Shown: positions 60,215-64,000 of the stretch, in pieces
Layout of the letters: every line of letters starts with the position of its first letter
Position numbering within the stretch: the first letter of the stretch is position 1
Program-made: the position numbers and the translations under genes
From: Aristolochia californica
Taxonomy: Eukaryota > Streptophyta > Magnoliopsida > Piperales > Aristolochiaceae
Assembly: GCA_029961685.1 (NCBI GenBank)
Contig: JARWKL010000007.1
Location: 10,067,406-10,131,405, forward strand
Direction: 5' to 3'
DNA length: 64,000 nt
Notes under the pieces: model-generated
Seen by the model: only the letters and a program-made list of their open reading frames with translations
Database searches by the model: none
What the model was told of the DNA's origin: nothing

Positions 60215-60283
60215 AGGCTACACACCCAAAAACTCTAGGAGGCAGATTCGGCACAGCAGGTGAACTTATAGTTTCATGAAGTG

Positions 60284-61921
60284 TGATAGATGCCATATTC
60301 TAACATGAGAACTAAGTTAATTATAATAGAATAACCTTTATAATTGTGTTATAGGTGGTTATTTATCGGTTTTCAAATGAAATGAGCATTTATTGAATTT
60401 GGCATTAATCACTGTCGATATTGCATATTTTTCTCTCCTGAATTATATTTCATTGTTTTTAAGGTTTATTTCTTCCTGAAATGCTTTTTATAGATTTAAT
60501 TATGGAATTTCAGGGGAATTTTGGTGGAGAATGAGATATTTACCAAAATGCCCTTAGTGAAATGGATGTCATTTTTAGGTCAAATCGTTTTAAAATAAAT
60601 AGGATGGTATTAAAGGAAAGAGGAGGTCGAACGAGGAGGGGAGACCCGAGAGGGAAGACCCGGGAGGGAAAACCCGAGAGGGGAGACACGAGAGGGGGAA
60701 GCGTGAAGAGAAAACAGAAACGGAGACCAAAACAGAGGACTTTGACCGGAAACAGGGGAGGACCCGAGAGGAGTTCCCCACCATCGTTAGCTGGGCCAAT
60801 ACCTTTCGTCGCGCCACCGTCGTCCACCACCGTCCACTGCCGTCCAGCAATCGAGAACAAACCTGAGGAGAGCTCGAGAGAGTCTCCGTCAAGGTGAGTT
60901 CGACAGTCATCACTCGCCAGGCCAAGAAGTGATTCAAGAGGGCTTCTCCGGTGCCACTTCCGCTTTCCGACCATCCTCCGGCGTCGGTTACGTATTTCCG
61001 ACCATTCCCGGAGCGACTCCGACTCCGACCCAAACTCGAGAGAGCCGGTTAGAGAACATCATCTCTGTTTCGTTCTTCGCCGGACGTTACCTCCGTCCGT
61101 CAGCTTCCAACCTTCGTCGCCGGCGTCGTCTTCACTTCCGGCCACTCACTCTTGTTACCCGAAGCCATTAATTTCGGGAAATTGTAGCACCCGTGAGAAC
61201 GAGTTGCTGCCCGAGCGAGAGGAAGAAGAAGGGGAGTAATTCATCATTATTGAATTTAATTTTTTATATAGTTTGAAATTAGGTTTTGAATGTTAATTGA
61301 ATCTGATTTGATAATTAATGTTTATTTAAGATTTTTTTTCTGGATATTTGATTAAATTAGCTAATTAGGGTAGGATTATAATTGAGGTTGGATTTTTGTA
61401 TTTTAATCCGATTTCTATCTTTCACTCTATGTGCCCGAGAGGGGCTAGACGCAAGGATTGAGAAATCGGATTCGTGATTACATGGTGCTCGAGAGAGGCA
61501 CGAATCACGGTAAAATCTAGAGTTGATAATTTTAGCATCATCACAATAGGAAATTGATTCTCTGCATTCTATTGTAATCCGCTCTTTGTCATTAACTCTA
61601 GGCGCCTGAGAGGGGCTAGACGCAAGGATTGAGAATCCGGATTCGTGGTTTTGTGGCACTCGAGAGAGGCACGAATCACGGAAAAATCCAGAGTTGACAT
61701 TTCCTGTTGTGCAAGTAGTTAATTAGATTATTGCTTGATAATGTAGGATATAATTAGTGTTTAGTTCAGATTAATTCATCATATTTGGTTAGGCTAGTTG
61801 ATTGAAGAATACACAAAAATTCAGTCCTCCCTGTGGATATGACCCTCGCTTCCCGCTAGATTACATGAACGATTCGTATGCTTGCGAGGTATTAAAGCCG
61901 ATGTAACTAAATTTTACATCA
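60284..61921 (+). repeat. G2 5' LTR, longest of the three copies
   Basis: 1638 bp, TGATAGATGCC to TTTTACATCA. Compared with the G1 3' LTR (1401 bp) it has an extended GA-rich stretch near 60620-60760 and a second copy of the GAGAGGGGCTAGACGCAAGG module (61436-61455 and 61607-61626), with its flanking sequence of about 150 bp. Confidence 0.92.
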
Positions 61922-61927
61922 AGTTTT

Positions 61928-61945
61928 TGGCGTCGTTGCCGGGGA
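61928..61945 (+). other. G2 primer binding site (tRNA-Asp, one change)
   Basis: TGGCGTCGTTGCCGGGGA, one base different from the G1 site. Confidence 0.85.
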
Positions 61946-62171
61946 GGCACGTATTAAGTGTATTTCTTTGTTCTCCATGTTCTTAGGTTAGATTTATTTT
62001 TATATTATTTTTATATTATTTTATTATTATTTTTTTGTTTTTTGCTTTCATAATTTTAGCTTGGTGATTTTTTTTATGGAATTATTTTTATTTCTTCTAG
62101 TTAGTTCATATTTTTAGTAGTGAGTTTGTTAGCTTAATTTGATAGTTCGTTTTGTTTCTTTTTGTGTTTTT

Positions 62172-62456
62172 ATGCACGGGCACCGCTCCCAAGTTGGACC
62201 ATTAGCTCCCTTTGTTGAAGAGGTAGAACAGATTTGTAGGAAAACACCCGAAGTCAAAGTAGGAGCTACCATGGCCAATCAGGATGAACCATTACAGTTA
62301 CCTGTAGCAGGGAAGCTAAGATCCAGGTGGTCCGGTCCATTTGAGGTCACACAGATGTTTCCTCATGGTGCTATTGAGATCCGCAATCACGGAGACGGGT
62401 CGGTCTTCAAAGTTAACGGTCAAAGGCTCAAACCGTATCTTGAGAATTCATCTTGA
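62172..62456 (+). CDS. G2 chimeric gag-integrase ORF, 94 aa, intact
   Basis: Open from ATG at 62172 to TGA at 62456. The N-terminal 40 residues ([20 protein letters not shown], then [14 protein letters not shown]) look like the start of Gag. From about residue 47 it is the end of integrase ([20 protein letters not shown], then [17 protein letters not shown]). The junction is the same as in G1, but the TAG of G1 is CAG here, so the fusion reads through. It cannot be a working Gag or integrase. It may be translated and retained only because sequence near the primer site is needed for packaging. Confidence 0.6.
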   Translation: MHGHRSQVGPLAPFVEEVEQICRKTPEVKVGATMANQDEPLQLPVAGKLRSRWSGPFEVTQMFPHGAIEIRNHGDGSVFKVNGQRLKPYLENSS

Positions 62457-64000
62457 ATGCGTCAGAGGCTTGCTTAGGTCTCTAAACTTAGCACATTGTG
62501 GGCAATCCCCACGTTTCTATCCCTTTGTACATTACAGTTTTATTTTTATTTTATTTTATTTTATTTATTTTATTTTTTGTTTGGTTTATTCATTCTTATT
62601 TGCCGGCTGAGAGCATAAATGGTTCCGGTAGTTGATGACCAGACTTTTGGTCCCTAGTTTGAGAGGTCTATACTCAAACAACCGTTCTGGGTTTGACCAG
62701 TTCGATCTTGAAGTATTGAATGAAAACCTTATGGTGAGTAACTTAAGGACTTGTGTTCAGCGCGTGATTCCTGCTACCTTCAGTGGCCAGTCACATGGAG
62801 ATTTCTTCAAAGTGTGATGTGGGATAGCGGTTTCATCTACGGATGATTACCTACGGGTACGGCTGATACGAGTAAACCTTCTTCGAGGGAGACTATGTAT
62901 CATTCTTGGGGGTCTTTATTGACTTTTCGGTACTATTGTTGATGACCAAACACATATGGTCCCACCTATGGATTTAGGAACCCTGAGGGAGCTTAACCCT
63001 CAAAATGCTGGTGTATAACTAGCTAAGTTGTTATTCCTTTTTGTAGTCGTTCTAGTGTTTTAACTTTTCCCCAATGAGGAGAATGTCAGGTTTAGGTTTG
63101 GGGGGGGAGGGGGGGAAACGACTCTTTTATGTCTTAGCAATAATTTTCTTTTGATTTTTGTTCCCGGTTTTCAAATTACTCCTCTTAGTATGTGGTTAAC
63201 ATTAGTAGAGTTAAAATATGTTGTTCAAATGTGTTTCAAAAATTTTCGTAAATTTGTGTAGAATATGCCTATTAGAAATCTGATATCATTTGTTGTGATT
63301 CATGAGAATTCAGTGGGATAACTTACTATTGCATTAGACTTGGAACTTAGTTGCAAAAGAGAACATGTAAATCTAGTGTTGATCTATGTTAGTCTGAATA
63401 GTCTTGTATGCCTATTTGAACTCAATCTTTTTCATACCTCAGTGAAATTCCTTGTTGTAACGTATGAATGCAAATGGAAATGCTCTTGCTTGCAAAAGAT
63501 AGATAACTTCAGAAACAGCCTGGGCAAACCCAGGGACATGCACTAGAATAGTCGGTTACTTAAAAATAAGTGCATGTGCAGTGAAGACGAATACAAAATG
63601 GTGGTAATACCAAAAGTATTCAGTGAAACAAAAATTACGCTGGTAATAGCAAAAGTGCGCTAGTAATAGCGTAAAATGGTTTTAAATCTGGAAGCAATGA
63701 GTTTCTTAACTTTGAAGATGAATTGTAATTTGAAAGAAGGTGCAAGTCAAGATTGAAATTGGTATATTTCTTTTGTGAGATTGTCAGACAACAAGCTTAC
63801 TCTACTATTTTCTCTTAATTGTGATGTGACCAGGATTTTATTGTTATTTGTTGCCTCTTTGTTCTGTTGAAGTAATAGCTTATGGGTCACATTGGTTCAG
63901 GTGGAGTAACAATGAGTGTATTTGGATTGATAATAGGCTATATTTTACACAGGTTTTCCAATTTCGCAAGATCTCATATGATTTTCAGATATTTTACAAT
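62457..64000 (+). other. G2 3' non-coding region, incomplete
   Basis: Parallel to 49341-50990 in G1, with the TTTTA microsatellite (about 62540-62575) and the internal polypurine tract TTTGGGGGGGGAGGGGGGG near 63096-63114. No gene is recognised. Confidence 0.7.

Larger units (their letters stand above)
57992..60283 (-). mobile_element. Copia retrotransposon C3, 3' part, interrupted by G2
   Basis: Minus strand. The integrase C-terminus (60214-59841), RT and RNase H (59616-58000) and polypurine tract (57993-58004) lead into the LTR. The 5' part of C3 is not in the window: G2 begins at 60284 inside the integrase tail, so the rest may lie beyond 64000. Its sequence differs from C1 and C2, so it is a separate Copia lineage. 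Confidence 0.85.
60284..64000 (+). mobile_element. Non-autonomous Gypsy element G2, sister of G1, cut by the window end
   Basis: 5' LTR (60284-61921), tRNA-Asp primer site (61928-61945), chimeric frame (62172-62456), internal polypurine tract (about 63085-63118) and the same 3' non-coding region as G1 up to the window end. It lies inside C3. The five bases before it are AAGTG; the other copy would be beyond 64000. Internal sequence is about 95% identical to G1 by eye. Confidence 0.92.

Noticed and set aside
60540..60974. A 144-codon minus-strand frame in the G2 LTR
   Set aside because: Antisense translation of GA-rich LTR sequence, different in the other LTR copies.

Overview
The window looks like heterochromatin from a flowering-plant nuclear genome. 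It holds a long AT-rich tandem satellite, Ty1/Copia and Ty3/Gypsy LTR retrotransposons primed by initiator tRNA-Met or tRNA-Asp, and an endogenous caulimovirid-like pararetrovirus. I find no host gene, rRNA, tRNA or CRISPR array. Almost every open frame is satellite noise or a decayed retroelement gene. The species cannot be named from the sequence.

Layout. (1) 1-26341: one satellite superfamily. Subfamily I (unit about 672 bp) runs to about 15519 and contains a higher-order pattern of 1.345-kb dimers inside a 6.05-kb nine-unit repeat. Subfamily II (unit about 680 bp) follows. (2) 26342-40934: an old Copia element, C1, with two 391-bp LTRs and a GATCC target duplication, inserted into subfamily II. 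Its 5' leader is split by a minus-strand viral insert (about 26903-35730) with terminal redundancy of 1.35-1.41 kb, which implies a circular genome of about 7.4-7.5 kb. (3) 40935-45552: satellite subfamily II resumes. (4) 45553-54833: a second Copia element, C2, split by a short non-autonomous Gypsy element, G1 (47467-52586, target duplication CTAAC), and cut off inside its reverse transcriptase. (5) 54834 to about 57200: a minus-strand Gypsy derivative, G3, with gag and protease joined directly to the end of pol and one LTR. (6) About 57200-60283: the 3' part of a third Copia element, C3 (minus strand), with a reverse transcriptase that is almost unbroken. (7) 60284-64000: G2, a second copy of the G1 family that runs off the window.

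The most interesting object is the viral insert. It encodes a movement-protein-like ORF, a coiled-coil ORF, two tiny ORFs that look like tandem paralogues, a capsid/Gag-like protein with a zinc knuckle, and a downstream ORF preceded by a splice-acceptor-like site. It also has a TATA promoter and a tRNA-Met primer site. It has no recognisable protease, reverse transcriptase or RNase H anywhere in the full circle. It could be one part of a divided genome, or a satellite-like or defective pararetrovirus that used an enzyme supplied by another element.

A second theme is propagation of deletion derivatives. G1 and G2 share the same gag-to-integrase fusion and so descend from an already deleted parent. 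G3 independently joins protease to the pol tail in frame.
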